Assembly: GCA_047638695.1 (NCBI GenBank)
Contig: JBLINY010000005.1
Location: forward strand, 29,395 to 93,394
Direction: 5' to 3'
Length of the DNA stretch: 64,000 bases
Origin: JAHECQ01 sp047638695
GTDB taxonomy: Bacteria > Actinomycetota > Acidimicrobiia > Acidimicrobiales > SZUA-35
The translations under genes and the position numbers were made by a program. Each line of letters starts with the position of its first letter. Position 1 is the first letter of the stretch. Shown in pieces: positions 41,489 through 50,217 of this stretch. The notes below the pieces were generated by a model, which saw only the letters and a list, made by a program, of their open reading frames with translations, made no database searches and was not told where the DNA came from.

Positions 41489-42883
41489 ATGGGTGACTTT
41501 TCAGCCCTCAATGCCGCGGTCACTGGCCTTTATGCTCACCGACAGCGCATTGATGTAATCAGCCAGAACATCGCGAACATAGACACACCCGGTTATCACC
41601 GACAGGTCACTCACCTCCAGCCGATCGATACCAAAAAACCCGGCTTGTTCAGTGGCACTGGCGGCCAGCACGGCGGGGTCGACGCTACGGTTGCCCGTCG
41701 TTGGGACCAGTTGCTAGACACCAATGCCAAGGAGCAGCGACAGCGAGTCGGAAGCCTCGATACGCAGCTGACGACCATGGCAGGTCTCGAGGGTGAGATC
41801 GGGTTGCTGGGCGGCGGAGGCCTGTCCGATCGATTGGCCCAGCTTTGGGGCAGCTTCGACGACTTGGCAAACGACCCGGCGAACATGGCCGTGCGCAGCG
41901 TCGTGATCGGCAACGCCGACGGCGTTGCCTCCTCGCTCAATCACGACGCGAACATCATCGATACAACGCAACGGGCGGTCCTTGGCGAAGCGGAACTCCG
42001 AGTGCGCGAGGTCAACCGTCTCGCCAGCCAGATCGCTGAGCTCGATCGGGCCATCGTGTCGGCCGGCACCGGGAGCAGTTCAAGCCATGGGTTGCTTGAC
42101 CGTCGAGACACCATGGCATCGCAGCTAATCGATCTTGTTGATGCCCAGATTTCGCATCAGGCCAACGGTCAGATCAGGTTGACGGTCGATGGCCACAATC
42201 TGGTTGCTGACGGTATTGCCAACGGACTTGTCGTCACGACGAGTCCTGATCCGGAGCTCGCAAGCCTTGGTTACGAGCAGCTTTCGATCAGCTCCGATTC
42301 CGGGCGGGTTCTGACGCTGCGGGGCGGCGAGTTGCACGGGACACTCCAGTTGGCGAACCATCTCATACCCGAGCAGCGTCGATCCCTGGACCTGGTCGCC
42401 GAGGAACTTGTTACAACCGTGAATGCTCTGCACCAGGCTGGCTACGGGCTCGACGGCTCGACCGGCAACGTCTTCTTCGACCCTGCCGGGGTGCGAGCAG
42501 GCAACGTCGCCGTTTCGGCCGATCTTGCCGCCAATCCCGACCGACTGGCGGCTTCGGACGGGTCGGGGTCGCTCGACAACAAAGTGGCCTCATCGATCGC
42601 CGCGCTGTCAACGGCCCAGACAGGTCCGTCGGCGCTGCACGCCGAACTCCTGACCGACTTGGGGAACGAGGTCCGAACGCTCCGGGGGCGCACCGAGACA
42701 GCGAGCCGCGCATCGGAGCACGCCGAGATGATGCGTCAGTCTGCAGTCGGGGTGAGCCTCGATGAGGAACTGGCCGACCTGGTTTCGGCTCAACGGGCCT
42801 ACGAAGCCTCGTCACGGATGATTTCTACCATTGACGAGATGCTCGACGTCCTGATCAATCGCACCGGCCTTGTTGGTCGTTGA
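41489..42883 (+). CDS. flgK: Flagellar hook-associated protein 1 (FlgK)
   Basis: A 464-residue FlgK. N-terminal LNAAVTGLYAHRQRIDVISQNIANIDTPGYHRQV is the rod/hook-family motif; the FlgK core follows, and the C-terminal helix is SLDEELADLVSAQRAYEASSRMISTIDEMLDVLINRTG. Forms the first junction ring between hook and filament. Follows flgN by 12 bases and precedes flgL. Confidence 0.95.
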   Translation: MGDFSALNAAVTGLYAHRQRIDVISQNIANIDTPGYHRQVTHLQPIDTKKPGLFSGTGGQHGGVDATVARRWDQLLDTNAKEQRQRVGSLDTQLTTMAGLEGEIGLLGGGGLSDRLAQLWGSFDDLANDPANMAVRSVVIGNADGVASSLNHDANIIDTTQRAVLGEAELRVREVNRLASQIAELDRAIVSAGTGSSSSHGLLDRRDTMASQLIDLVDAQISHQANGQIRLTVDGHNLVADGIANGLVVTTSPDPELASLGYEQLSISSDSGRVLTLRGGELHGTLQLANHLIPEQRRSLDLVAEELVTTVNALHQAGYGLDGSTGNVFFDPAGVRAGNVAVSADLAANPDRLAASDGSGSLDNKVASSIAALSTAQTGPSALHAELLTDLGNEVRTLRGRTETASRASEHAEMMRQSAVGVSLDEELADLVSAQRAYEASSRMISTIDEMLDVLINRTGLVGR

Positions 42884-42907
42884 TACCTCTCTTGAAAGCA
42901 GGTTGCA

Positions 42908-43807
42908 ATGCAGCGCGTAACGAACCTCGGTAGCTCCAACGCCATGCGTGAGTGGATCGCCTCATCGGGGCGACGGCTCGCAGAGAGCCAGGAGGACATT
43001 GGTTCTGGTGTTCATTTCGATCGGTCTTCAGAGGCTCCAGCCGCCGCGGCCACCGTGTTGAGAAACGAACGGACCGTGGGGCGGCTCGGACAGCTCGAGC
43101 GCAACATCGATGACGCGAAATTGTGGCTGCAGACCTCGGACACGATCATGAACGACGTGGTCGCGTCGTTGACCAGAGCCCGTACCTTGATGGTTCAGGG
43201 AGCCAACGAAGTGAACTCGCCGGAGGCGCGAGGCGCAATTGCGGCCGACATCAGGTCGATTCGCGACGAGATGCTCTCGCTGGCGAACTCCACTGTGAAC
43301 GGTCGGCCAATTTTTGCCGGCACGGCCAATATCCCGCAGTCCTATGACGCCGCCGGCAACTACCTCGGAGACGACGGCGCTGTTCTACGCTCGGTTACCA
43401 CCACCGACTCGTTCTCAGTGGCAGCAACCGGCCCGTCGGTCTTCGGTGACAATAATCCGGCCGACCCGCTCAACGGCTCCCTTTTTGAGCGCCTCGAAGC
43501 AGCAGCGGCTGCAGTCGATGCTGGCGATGTGGCCCAAGTTCGCCAGAGCATCGAGTCAGCAGACTCGTCCATGAGCACGGTGCAATCGCAGATCGGCCGC
43601 CTCGGCGGCCTGTCGAACCGGTTGGAAGAGGTCGCCTCGCGGAATCAAGTCGGCCAAATCGACCTGAAGTCGCAGATCAGCCAACTCCAAGACGTCGATA
43701 TGGCCGATGCCATTCTTCGACTTCGGTCGGCCGAGTCGAGCTATGAGGCAACGCTCTCGAGCGTCAGCCGCAGCCTGAGTCGCTCGCTGCTCGACTTCCT
43801 GAGCTGA
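42908..43807 (+). CDS. flgL: Flagellar hook-associated protein 3 (FlgL)
   Basis: A 299-residue flagellin-like junction protein. N-terminal helix LAESQEDIGSGVHFDRSSEAPAAAATVLRNERT and C-terminal QLQDVDMADAILRLRSAESSYEATLSSVSRSLSRSLLDFL. The central EMLSLANSTVNGRPIFAGT segment is typical of FlgL. A ribosome site (GAAAGCAGG) lies before ATG 42908. Confidence 0.93.
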   Translation: MQRVTNLGSSNAMREWIASSGRRLAESQEDIGSGVHFDRSSEAPAAAATVLRNERTVGRLGQLERNIDDAKLWLQTSDTIMNDVVASLTRARTLMVQGANEVNSPEARGAIAADIRSIRDEMLSLANSTVNGRPIFAGTANIPQSYDAAGNYLGDDGAVLRSVTTTDSFSVAATGPSVFGDNNPADPLNGSLFERLEAAAAAVDAGDVAQVRQSIESADSSMSTVQSQIGRLGGLSNRLEEVASRNQVGQIDLKSQISQLQDVDMADAILRLRSAESSYEATLSSVSRSLSRSLLDFLS

Positions 43808-43917
43808 GTCTCGATCAGCCCTCACGATTCCTAGCCGCGACCCGAGACTCTCCAATCACGGTCCATGTGCGGTCAACGACTGCACGGCGGTGGAGCGTGC
43901 GAGCGGGAGGAATGCAC

Positions 43918-44199
43918 ATGATCATCGTCACTCGACTGAATGGCGAGCGTTTTGGCGTAAACGCGGACCATTTGGAGCGAGTCGAGGAGATGCCGGACAC
44001 CGTCCTAACTCTTCTCGACGGACGTAAGTACATCGTTCAGGAGTCGCTCGACCTGGTCATCGACCTGGTCGTCCGTTATCGGGCCGACATTCTTCGGATC
44101 TCCTACAGATCAACCGACATCAGGAATGGCGATGAATCGTCGCTCCGGCTGGTCGAGCGGAACAAAACCATCATCGGTTCTGGCGAAGGTGAGCGGTAA
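43918..44199 (+). CDS. flbD: FlbD-family flagellar protein
   Basis: A 93-residue protein beginning MIIVTRLNGERFGVNADHLERVEEMPDTVLTLLDGRKYIVQES, the FlbD pattern. A GGGAGGAA ribosome site precedes ATG 43918 (ATG 43912 is possible). The family is found directly before motA in Gram-positive flagellar operons; its exact role is not settled. The stop overlaps motA. Confidence 0.88.
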   Translation: MIIVTRLNGERFGVNADHLERVEEMPDTVLTLLDGRKYIVQESLDLVIDLVVRYRADILRISYRSTDIRNGDESSLRLVERNKTIIGSGEGER

Positions 44200-44990
44200 T
44201 GGATCCGGCAACCATCATCGGTCTGCTCTTGGCGTTGGGAGCCGTGTTTGGCGCCCTCTTCATGGGTGGGCTCAATCCGATCGGCATTTTCCTCGCCGAT
44301 ATTCCCTCGATCATCCTGGTTTTTGGCGGCACGATCGGTGTCACCATGGCCAGCGGCACCATGCCGGCCGCCATCAACGCAATCAAGGTGTTGATCAAGG
44401 CCTTCACCGGAGGCGCGGTCGAAGACCCAGGGGACAATGTGCGTCTCCTCGTCGAGTTCGCCGACGTGGCTCGGCGAGAAGGCCTGCTCGCGCTCGAGCC
44501 GCGGCTGGAGGAGATCGACGACCCGTTCTTTCGCAAGGGAATGGAAATGGCGGTCGACGGAACCGACCCAGAAGCGTTGAGAGAGCAGCTAGAGATCGAC
44601 CTCGACAAGACACGGGAACGTCACACCCAAGGTGCCAAGTTTTTCGTGACGGCGGCTGGCTACGCGCCGGCGATGGGCATGATCGGAACGGTCATTGGTC
44701 TGGTCGACATGTTGGGCAATCTCGATGATCCGTCGTCGTTGGGCCCGTCGATGGCTGTGGCCTTTCTCACCACTCTTTGGGGTGCGTTTTTGGCCAACTT
44801 CCTATTCAGCCCCATAGCGAACAAGTTGAAGAAGATGTCAAGTGATGAGCTGGCTGCGAGAGAGATCGTGTTGGAAGGGATTCTGGCCGTACAGGCGGGC
44901 AGCAACCCACGCGCCATCGCCGGCATGCTCGGCTCGTTCTTGCCTCCGGCGGCGAGAGAAGGCCTGAGCGAGGATCAGAAGAGTGCCTAG
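44199..44990 (+). CDS. motA: Flagellar stator protein MotA
   Basis: A 263-residue four-helix stator subunit. Helices near residues 4-24 and 34-55, then the cytoplasmic loop ARREGLLALEPRLEEI with the charged residues that engage FliG, then GYAPAMGMIGTVIGLVDML with the conserved proline and a last helix near AFLANFLFSPIANKL. Ion type is not evident from sequence. Overlaps flbD and motB. Confidence 0.95.
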   Translation: MDPATIIGLLLALGAVFGALFMGGLNPIGIFLADIPSIILVFGGTIGVTMASGTMPAAINAIKVLIKAFTGGAVEDPGDNVRLLVEFADVARREGLLALEPRLEEIDDPFFRKGMEMAVDGTDPEALREQLEIDLDKTRERHTQGAKFFVTAAGYAPAMGMIGTVIGLVDMLGNLDDPSSLGPSMAVAFLTTLWGAFLANFLFSPIANKLKKMSSDELAAREIVLEGILAVQAGSNPRAIAGMLGSFLPPAAREGLSEDQKSA

Positions 44991-45909
44991 AAAGGCCGTC
45001 GAGGAGGACGATGGACCAGACAAGTCATGGATGGAGAGCTACGCCGACGCCATGACCCTCCTGCTGGCCTTCTTCATCATGATGTTTGCCTTTGCCCTGG
45101 TCGACGAGACGAAGTTTCACGATTTCAAAGTTGGCATGGTCACCGCACTCGGAGTGTCTGACCCGGTGAACGAGAAGGCCGACAGCTTGCTCGAGTCTGG
45201 GAACGGGATCGCCTTGACGGTCGGCCTCTCAACGGTACCGAGCCAGGAAGTTCGCAACCAGGTCAAACAGACAGAGGGTGAACTCGAGGACTCCGGAACG
45301 ATTTCGGAGTCGAATATCGAGGAGATACGTGAGCTTCTCGAGAACAAGTTCGAACAGCTAGGAGCGGGCGAGTTTGTGAACGTCGATATCGACGAGCGCG
45401 GACTGGTCATCCGTTACGACGGCCGAGTGCTGTTCCGCAGCGGTGCGGCCGATCTCGGTATCGAAAGCGATGCCATCTTGGCCGCATCAGCTGAGGTGCT
45501 GGAATTGGTCGACAACCCGGTTGATATCGAAGGACACACTGATGATCGACCGACCGGTGGAGTCTGGATCTCCAACTGGGAGTTGTCGTCGGCTCGTAGC
45601 GCTGCCGTGGTCCGCTGGCTGATCGACTTTGGCAGTATTGGCCCACGCCGACTTGCTGCGGTCGGCGTCGCCGACACTCGCCCGGTTGTCTCGAACGACA
45701 CCGAAGAGAACCGCTCCCAGAACCGACGGGTCGAGGTGGTCATCCGCGTGGACGGGTTACTGGAGAGCGACATCGATGTGATCAACCCCCTCGGTGACGC
45801 ACTTGGTGAAGATCTCTACGACGCCCCGTTTTATCTGACGCCGGTACCCGCACCCGAGGAAGCGAACAACAACGTGCTCGGCTTTGAAGCGGGCTTTGGA
45901 CAGGAGTGA
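44983..45909 (+). CDS. motB: Flagellar stator protein MotB
   Basis: A 308-residue stator subunit. A short cytoplasmic head is followed by one membrane helix with the ion-carrying Asp22 (SYADAMTLLLAFFIMMFAFAL), a plug/linker and a peptidoglycan-binding OmpA domain (VLFRSGAADL, IEGHTDDRPT, NWELSSARSAAVVRWL, NRRVEVVI). GTG 44983 overlaps the motA end. Ends three bases before fliL. Confidence 0.95.
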   Translation: MPRKAVEEDDGPDKSWMESYADAMTLLLAFFIMMFAFALVDETKFHDFKVGMVTALGVSDPVNEKADSLLESGNGIALTVGLSTVPSQEVRNQVKQTEGELEDSGTISESNIEEIRELLENKFEQLGAGEFVNVDIDERGLVIRYDGRVLFRSGAADLGIESDAILAASAEVLELVDNPVDIEGHTDDRPTGGVWISNWELSSARSAAVVRWLIDFGSIGPRRLAAVGVADTRPVVSNDTEENRSQNRRVEVVIRVDGLLESDIDVINPLGDALGEDLYDAPFYLTPVPAPEEANNNVLGFEAGFGQE

Positions 45910-45912
45910 CAC

Positions 45913-46383
45913 ATGGCAAAGAAGAAGGATGATGGCGATGAGGAAGCTGAGGAAGGTGGCGGCAAGAAGGGTCTGATGATTAAGGCCGGTGGCGGCGTGC
46001 TCGCTCTCGGGCTCGTCTACAACTTCGTACTGAAGCCGGCCCCACCGCCTGACGCCATGGCGATGGTTGATGTCGCTCCGATAGAGGGCGAGATAATCGA
46101 ACTTCCAGAAATGGTGATCAACCTCAAAGATGACGAGGTCAGCTACGTCCGCGTCGGCGTGGCATTGATCCTTGAAGAGGGGACCCTCGCTGCCGATTTC
46201 GAGGCCGAGTCGGCCATAGCGAAGGACGTCATTCTCGACGATCTGTCGTCCCGGGGAGCAGCCGAACTACGTACGGCCGAAGGCAAACAGGTGGTCAAAG
46301 CGGACATCTCGGAAAAGGTTCGCGAGGCCTACGACGACGCCAAGGTCGTCCGTGTCCTCTTCACCATCTTGGTGATGCAGTGA
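45913..46383 (+). CDS. fliL: Flagellar basal body-associated protein FliL
   Basis: A 156-residue protein with a charged Lys/Glu/Gly-rich N-terminus, one membrane helix (IKAGGGVLALGLVYNFVL) and a periplasmic domain with the FliL pattern MVINLKDDEVSYVRVGVALIL and VLFTILVMQ at the C-terminus. Helps stator function and torque. Last gene before the flagellins. Confidence 0.9.
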   Translation: MAKKKDDGDEEAEEGGGKKGLMIKAGGGVLALGLVYNFVLKPAPPPDAMAMVDVAPIEGEIIELPEMVINLKDDEVSYVRVGVALILEEGTLAADFEAESAIAKDVILDDLSSRGAAELRTAEGKQVVKADISEKVREAYDDAKVVRVLFTILVMQ

Positions 46384-46417
46384 GCGTACGGATCCAATGA
46401 CCAGCCGTCGCCGATCG

Positions 46418-46452
46418 AAAAAACCCCGAGCCAGCTCTACTACTGCTCGGGG
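46418..46452 (-). terminator. Rho-independent-type terminator reading on the minus strand
   Basis: CCCCGAGC (46424-46431) and GCTCGGGG (46445-46452) form an eight-base stem with a 13-base loop. Six adenines (46418-46423) lie on its plus-strand left, so the classic stem plus U-run exists only for leftward transcripts. Rightward it is just a hairpin between fliL and the first flagellin gene. Confidence 0.5.
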
Positions 46453-46532
46453 TAGGTGACGAAGCTCTGAGACACGACGGCTTGCTGTCGTCTCCCGGAC
46501 ACGGACTGTCCAGGGGAAGAAGTAGAAGACCC

Positions 46533-46560
46533 GTCTCCCACGGAAGGAACCTCGAGAGAC
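46533..46560 (+). promoter_or_regulatory. Flagellin leader hairpin holding ribosome site and GGA motifs
   Basis: GTCTC and GAGAC pair around an 18-base loop containing ACGGAAGGAAC, which is both Shine-Dalgarno and two GGA motifs typical of CsrA sites. It ends one base before the ATG. Identical in the second flagellin gene. Confidence 0.6.
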
Positions 46561-46561
46561 A

Positions 46562-47362
46562 ATGCGTATTAACAACAACATCATGGCGTTCAACGCCAAC
46601 CGAAATCTGGGTAACAGCAACAATGCGCTGGGCAAGAGCCTGGAGAAGCTGAGTTCTGGTTATCGGATCAACCGTGCAGGCGATGATGCCGCTGGTTTGG
46701 TTATCAGTCAGAAGTTGCGGGCTGAGATTGGTGGTCTGAAGACCGCTTCTCGTAATGCCCAGGACGGCATCAGTTTCGTTCAGACCGCTGAAGGTGGTTT
46801 GGCTGAGGTTCACAACATGCTTGGCCGCATGCGTGACCTGTCCGTCCAGGCTGCCAACGACACCAACGATGCCGCCGCCCGAACTGCCATCGGCGCTGAA
46901 ATCACGGCATTGAATGCGGAGATCACCCGGATCGGTGCTGACACCACGTTCGCTGGAAGTGCCGTGTTCGGTACTGCCGTGAACCTGCAGGTTGGTTCCG
47001 AAGGAACCGGCACCGCCGGTCAGATCACCATCGCGGCCACAGTCGCTCCAGCTGCAGTGGCCGGCACCGTCGACTCGGCGGTCAACGCCCGATTGATGAT
47101 CGAGGCCGTCGATGCGTCGATCGCCACCATCTCAGCTTCTCGTGGTGCTCTTGGTGCCACCCAGAACCGGTTGGAGTCGACGATCAACAACTTGCAGGTC
47201 ACCACCGAGAACCTGTCGGCTTCGGAGTCCCGGATTCGGGACACTGACATGGCCGCAGAGATGGTCAACTTCACCAAGAACCAGATCCTCCAGCAGGCCG
47301 GCACCGCGATGCTCGGCCAGGCCAACTCAGTACCACAGTCAGTTCTGAGTCTCCTCCAGTAG
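46562..47362 (+). CDS. fliC: Flagellin (first copy)
   Basis: A 266-residue flagellin: D0/D1 N-terminal helices (MRINNNIMAFNANRNL, LEKLSSGYRINRAGDDAAGLVIS) and the C-terminal half (ESRIRDTDMAAEMVNFTKNQIL, ending SVLSLLQ). The central variable region is very short, so D2/D3 domains are essentially absent. Nearly identical to the next gene at both ends. Expected to be controlled by sigma-28 and by CsrA/FliW through its leader. Confidence 0.96.
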   Translation: MRINNNIMAFNANRNLGNSNNALGKSLEKLSSGYRINRAGDDAAGLVISQKLRAEIGGLKTASRNAQDGISFVQTAEGGLAEVHNMLGRMRDLSVQAANDTNDAAARTAIGAEITALNAEITRIGADTTFAGSAVFGTAVNLQVGSEGTGTAGQITIAATVAPAAVAGTVDSAVNARLMIEAVDASIATISASRGALGATQNRLESTINNLQVTTENLSASESRIRDTDMAAEMVNFTKNQILQQAGTAMLGQANSVPQSVLSLLQ

Positions 47363-47378
47363 GCCAAATTCCTGACCG

Positions 47379-47398
47379 CCACGCCGGGCAAGGCGTGG
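47379..47398 (+). terminator. Hairpin after the first flagellin gene
   Basis: CCACGCC and GGCGTGG form a seven-base GC-rich stem with a six-base loop 17 bases after the stop. There is no U-run, so it may act as a weak terminator or mRNA 3'-end stabiliser. Confidence 0.5.
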
Positions 47399-47438
47399 TG
47401 GCGACGGAGGCTCTCGTCTATTTCACCTGGGCATGACA

Positions 47439-47462
47439 GTCGAAGCCATGGACGGCTTCGAC
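47439..47462 (+). other. Nine-base perfect hairpin in the flagellin intergenic region
   Basis: GTCGAAGCC and GGCTTCGAC pair around a six-base loop, about 90 bases before the second flagellin ATG. It may be part of a structured leader or processing site. Confidence 0.45.
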
Positions 47463-47524
47463 CGTCGCCGCCCCTCTTGCCCTTTGGATCCGCTTCTGGA
47501 TCCACCCCTAACAACAAAAGAATC

Positions 47525-47552
47525 GTCTCCCACGGAAGGAACCTCGAGAGAC
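47525..47552 (+). promoter_or_regulatory. Second flagellin leader hairpin, identical to the first
   Basis: Same GTCTC/GAGAC stem with the ACGGAAGGAAC loop, ending one base before the second flagellin ATG. The 33 bases before both flagellin ATGs are the same. Confidence 0.6.
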
Positions 47553-47553
47553 A

Positions 47554-48360
47554 ATGCGTATTAACAACAACATCATGGCGTTCAACGCCAACCGAAATCT
47601 GGGTAACAGCAACAATGCGCTGGGCAAGAGCCTGGAGAAGCTGAGTTCTGGTTATCGGATCAACCGTGCAGGCGATGATGCCGCTGGTTTGGTTATCAGT
47701 CAGAAGTTGCGGGCTGAGATTGGTGGTCTGAAGACCGCTTCTCGTAATGCTCAGGATGGCATCAGTTTCGTTCAGACCGCTGAAGGTGGTTTGGCTGAGG
47801 TTCACAACATGCTTGGCCGCATGCGTGATCTCGCGGTTCAGGGTGCCAACGACACCAACGATGCCGCGGCACGGACGGCCATCTTCGAAGAGATGACTGC
47901 TCTCAACTCGGAGATCACCCGGATTGGTGCTGACACCACGTTCGCGGGAAGTGCCGTGTTCGGTGTCGCCGTGAACCTGCAGGTTGGTTCCGAAGGAACC
48001 GGTACCGCTGGTCAGATCACCATCGCGGCCACGGTCGCGCCAGCTGCAGTCGTCATTGGCGCAAGCATCGCCGATGCTGGCGAGGCTCGTGCCATCATCG
48101 AATTGACCGATACCGCGATCGCGACGATCTCGGCTGCTCGTGGTGCTCTTGGTGCCACCCAGAACCGGTTGGAGTCGACGATCAACAACTTGCAGGTCAC
48201 CACCGAGAACCTGTCGGCTTCGGAGTCCCGGATTCGGGACACTGACATGGCCGCTGAGATGGTGAACTTCACCAAGAATCAGATCCTCCAGCAGGCCGGT
48301 ACCGCGATGCTCGGCCAGGCCAACTCAGTACCACAGTCAGTTCTGAGTCTCCTCCAGTAG
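47554..48360 (+). CDS. fliC: Flagellin (second copy)
   Basis: A 268-residue flagellin. The first 89 residues and the last 85 are almost identical to the upstream copy, down to synonymous sites; differences cluster in the middle (AVQGANDT, FEEMTALNSE, and a two-residue longer VVIGASIADAGEAR segment). Tandem arrangement points to duplication followed by gene conversion. A strong hairpin follows. Confidence 0.96.
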   Translation: MRINNNIMAFNANRNLGNSNNALGKSLEKLSSGYRINRAGDDAAGLVISQKLRAEIGGLKTASRNAQDGISFVQTAEGGLAEVHNMLGRMRDLAVQGANDTNDAAARTAIFEEMTALNSEITRIGADTTFAGSAVFGVAVNLQVGSEGTGTAGQITIAATVAPAAVVIGASIADAGEARAIIELTDTAIATISAARGALGATQNRLESTINNLQVTTENLSASESRIRDTDMAAEMVNFTKNQILQQAGTAMLGQANSVPQSVLSLLQ

Positions 48361-48387
48361 CGGGCTTGTAATAAGGGAGGGACTCGA

Positions 48388-48424
48388 ACGAGCGGTCCCA
48401 GCGATCATTGCTGGGACCGCTCGT
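48388..48424 (+). terminator. Strong hairpin terminator after the flagellins
   Basis: A perfect 15-bp stem (ACGAGCGGTCCCAGC with its complement) around a seven-base loop lies 27 bases downstream of the stop. It lacks a long U-run but is by far the strongest hairpin in the window and probably ends or stabilises the flagellin mRNA. Confidence 0.75.
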
Positions 48425-48512
48425 GCTCAACTCCTGCGGTATTTCTACTGATCGACTGGCTGGCCTCCGAGACTTGGAAGTATCAGTCTCTTGAAGAGAG
48501 GACTTTGCAGAC

Positions 48513-49805
48513 ATGGCAAATATTGATGGCCTCTCGACAGGCCTCGACACGACAGCCATCATCGACGCGCTTCTGGCCGTCGAGCGGTTGCCGCAAGACC
48601 GGATCGTCGCTCGGCGGGCGAAGAGTCAAGCGGCGGCGACAGTGTTGGGCTCGCTCAAGACGAGCGTAGCCAACCTACGCAATAGCGCGGCTGATCTCCG
48701 ACTCAGTTCCGGCTGGGAGAAACTTGTTGGCTCATCTTCATCAGAGACCGTGGCGGTGGAGGCTAGCTCTGGAGGTTTCACCGGCTCTATCTCTTTCAGG
48801 GTCGATGCACTAGCGACCAGTCATGTCGTCTATTCAAACGATGTCTTTGAGACACTTGAGTCGCCTGCCGGTGCGACAACCCTCGGCGAGCTGGTGGGCA
48901 GTATCAATGCCGACGCCGAGCTCGATTTCGTCGCTGTCGCCATTCAGACCGGCGAAGGGTTCCGGCTCCAGCTGGCGGCAAAGGAAGGTGGCGAGGGTTC
49001 GACCGTCGATCTCACCACTCCCTCGCTCGCCGGAATCGGATTTACGACCCTTACCGAAGGAGCGGATGCCCAGATCACGTTCGAAGGTTTGAATCCGTAC
49101 AGCATCACCTCGAAATCGAACTCCTTCACCGATCTCATTCCCGGTGTGGTCGTCTCGGTTTCCGAAGTCAGTACGACACCGGTCACCGTGGCCGTTGGCC
49201 ACGACTACGAGCAGATAGCCGACAGTGTCGAGGCCCTCGTCGCTCAGTTCAACGAATTGAAGACGACCATGGCAGCCTCCACCCGCGTCGATCCGGGGCT
49301 GGCCAACCAGGTACCACTTGCCTTCAACAGCAACGTTCGCCGGTCAGAGCAGGCCCTCGTAAGCGCCTTTGTTAACCCGATCAACGGCGCCGATTTATCG
49401 GCACCGAGCCAGGCCGGCATCACTCTGCAACGCGACGGCACCCTGGCGTTCGACCGCGACAAGTTCATCGAGGCGGCAACGGCCGACAACGCGTCGGTCA
49501 GCCGGCTTTTCATTGCACCAGGCGCTGACGACGACCCGGGGATTCTCGACCGTTTGGTCGAGGCAGGCGACCTGGCGACTACGTTCGGCACCGGCCTGTT
49601 GGCGACGGCTGAAGAGTACGAGAAGTCCCGAATAGAGGATTTTAGCGCGCAGATTGAAGCCTTTGAAGACCGCCTCATTCGAAAAGAAGAACAGCTAAGA
49701 AAGCTCTACTCGAATCTTGAAGTTGCCATCGGCAGCCTCAACAACCAATCGAACTGGCTGGCTGGCCAACTTTCTTCGCTCGCCGGCTCCGGAGGTGACT
49801 CGTGA
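48513..49805 (+). CDS. fliD: Flagellar filament cap protein FliD
   Basis: A 430-residue cap. N-terminal IDGLSTGLDTTAIIDALLAVERLPQDRIVARRA matches FliD_N; the C-terminal domain has TLQRDGTLAFDRDKFIEAATADNASVSRLF and ends in a coiled-coil (IEAFEDRLIRKEEQLRKLYSNLEVAIGSLNNQSNWL). A GAGAGGA ribosome site precedes it. Stop overlaps fliS (GTGA). Confidence 0.94.
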   Translation: MANIDGLSTGLDTTAIIDALLAVERLPQDRIVARRAKSQAAATVLGSLKTSVANLRNSAADLRLSSGWEKLVGSSSSETVAVEASSGGFTGSISFRVDALATSHVVYSNDVFETLESPAGATTLGELVGSINADAELDFVAVAIQTGEGFRLQLAAKEGGEGSTVDLTTPSLAGIGFTTLTEGADAQITFEGLNPYSITSKSNSFTDLIPGVVVSVSEVSTTPVTVAVGHDYEQIADSVEALVAQFNELKTTMAASTRVDPGLANQVPLAFNSNVRRSEQALVSAFVNPINGADLSAPSQAGITLQRDGTLAFDRDKFIEAATADNASVSRLFIAPGADDDPGILDRLVEAGDLATTFGTGLLATAEEYEKSRIEDFSAQIEAFEDRLIRKEEQLRKLYSNLEVAIGSLNNQSNWLAGQLSSLAGSGGDS

Positions 49806-50215
49806 ATTCAAAACAGGCACAGCGTTACCGAGAGGACGGCATGGCCGTCACCCCACGACCACAGCTCGTCGTCAAGCTCTATGAGCGACTGGCTTCTGAC
49901 CTATTTCAGGCATCGAAGGCTGCAGGCAGCGGTGAAGTGGAAGCGGCGCACACTGCGTTGCTTCACGCTCAGGACATCGTCTTCGAGCTCACTCTCGCCC
50001 TCGATGTGGATGCCTGGGCAGGCGGCGCTGGTCTTCGTGACCTTTATCAACATCTGAGCGGCAGGCTTCTTGAAGCCAATGTTCACAAGTCGAGGGAGAT
50101 TATCGACGAGTGCTCCATGCTTATTGCTCCCCTGGTCGGAGCGTGGCAAGAGGCACTGCAGATCGTGCAGCAGAGCCGGGTCGCGAGCCCGGCATACGCG
50201 GCGGGCCAGGCGTAA
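49802..50215 (+). CDS. fliS: Flagellin export chaperone FliS
   Basis: A 137-residue helical chaperone: MAVTPRPQLVVKLYERLASDLFQASKA, AQDIVFELTLALDVDAWAGGAGLRDLYQHLSGRL. It prevents premature flagellin polymerisation. Starts at GTG 49802 within the fliD stop and is followed at once by the small FliT-position gene. Confidence 0.92.
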   Translation: MNSKQAQRYREDGMAVTPRPQLVVKLYERLASDLFQASKAAGSGEVEAAHTALLHAQDIVFELTLALDVDAWAGGAGLRDLYQHLSGRLLEANVHKSREIIDECSMLIAPLVGAWQEALQIVQQSRVASPAYAAGQA

Positions 50216-50217
50216 AC

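Noticed and set aside
46384..46561. Cyclic-di-GMP riboswitch before the flagellin gene
   Set aside because: I looked for the conserved GEMM core and tetraloop-receptor pattern and did not find it; the region forms only simple hairpins.
47020..47805. Minus-strand open frame covering both flagellin genes
   Set aside because: Its sequence is simply the complement of the duplicated flagellin ends; no start signal or motif supports it.
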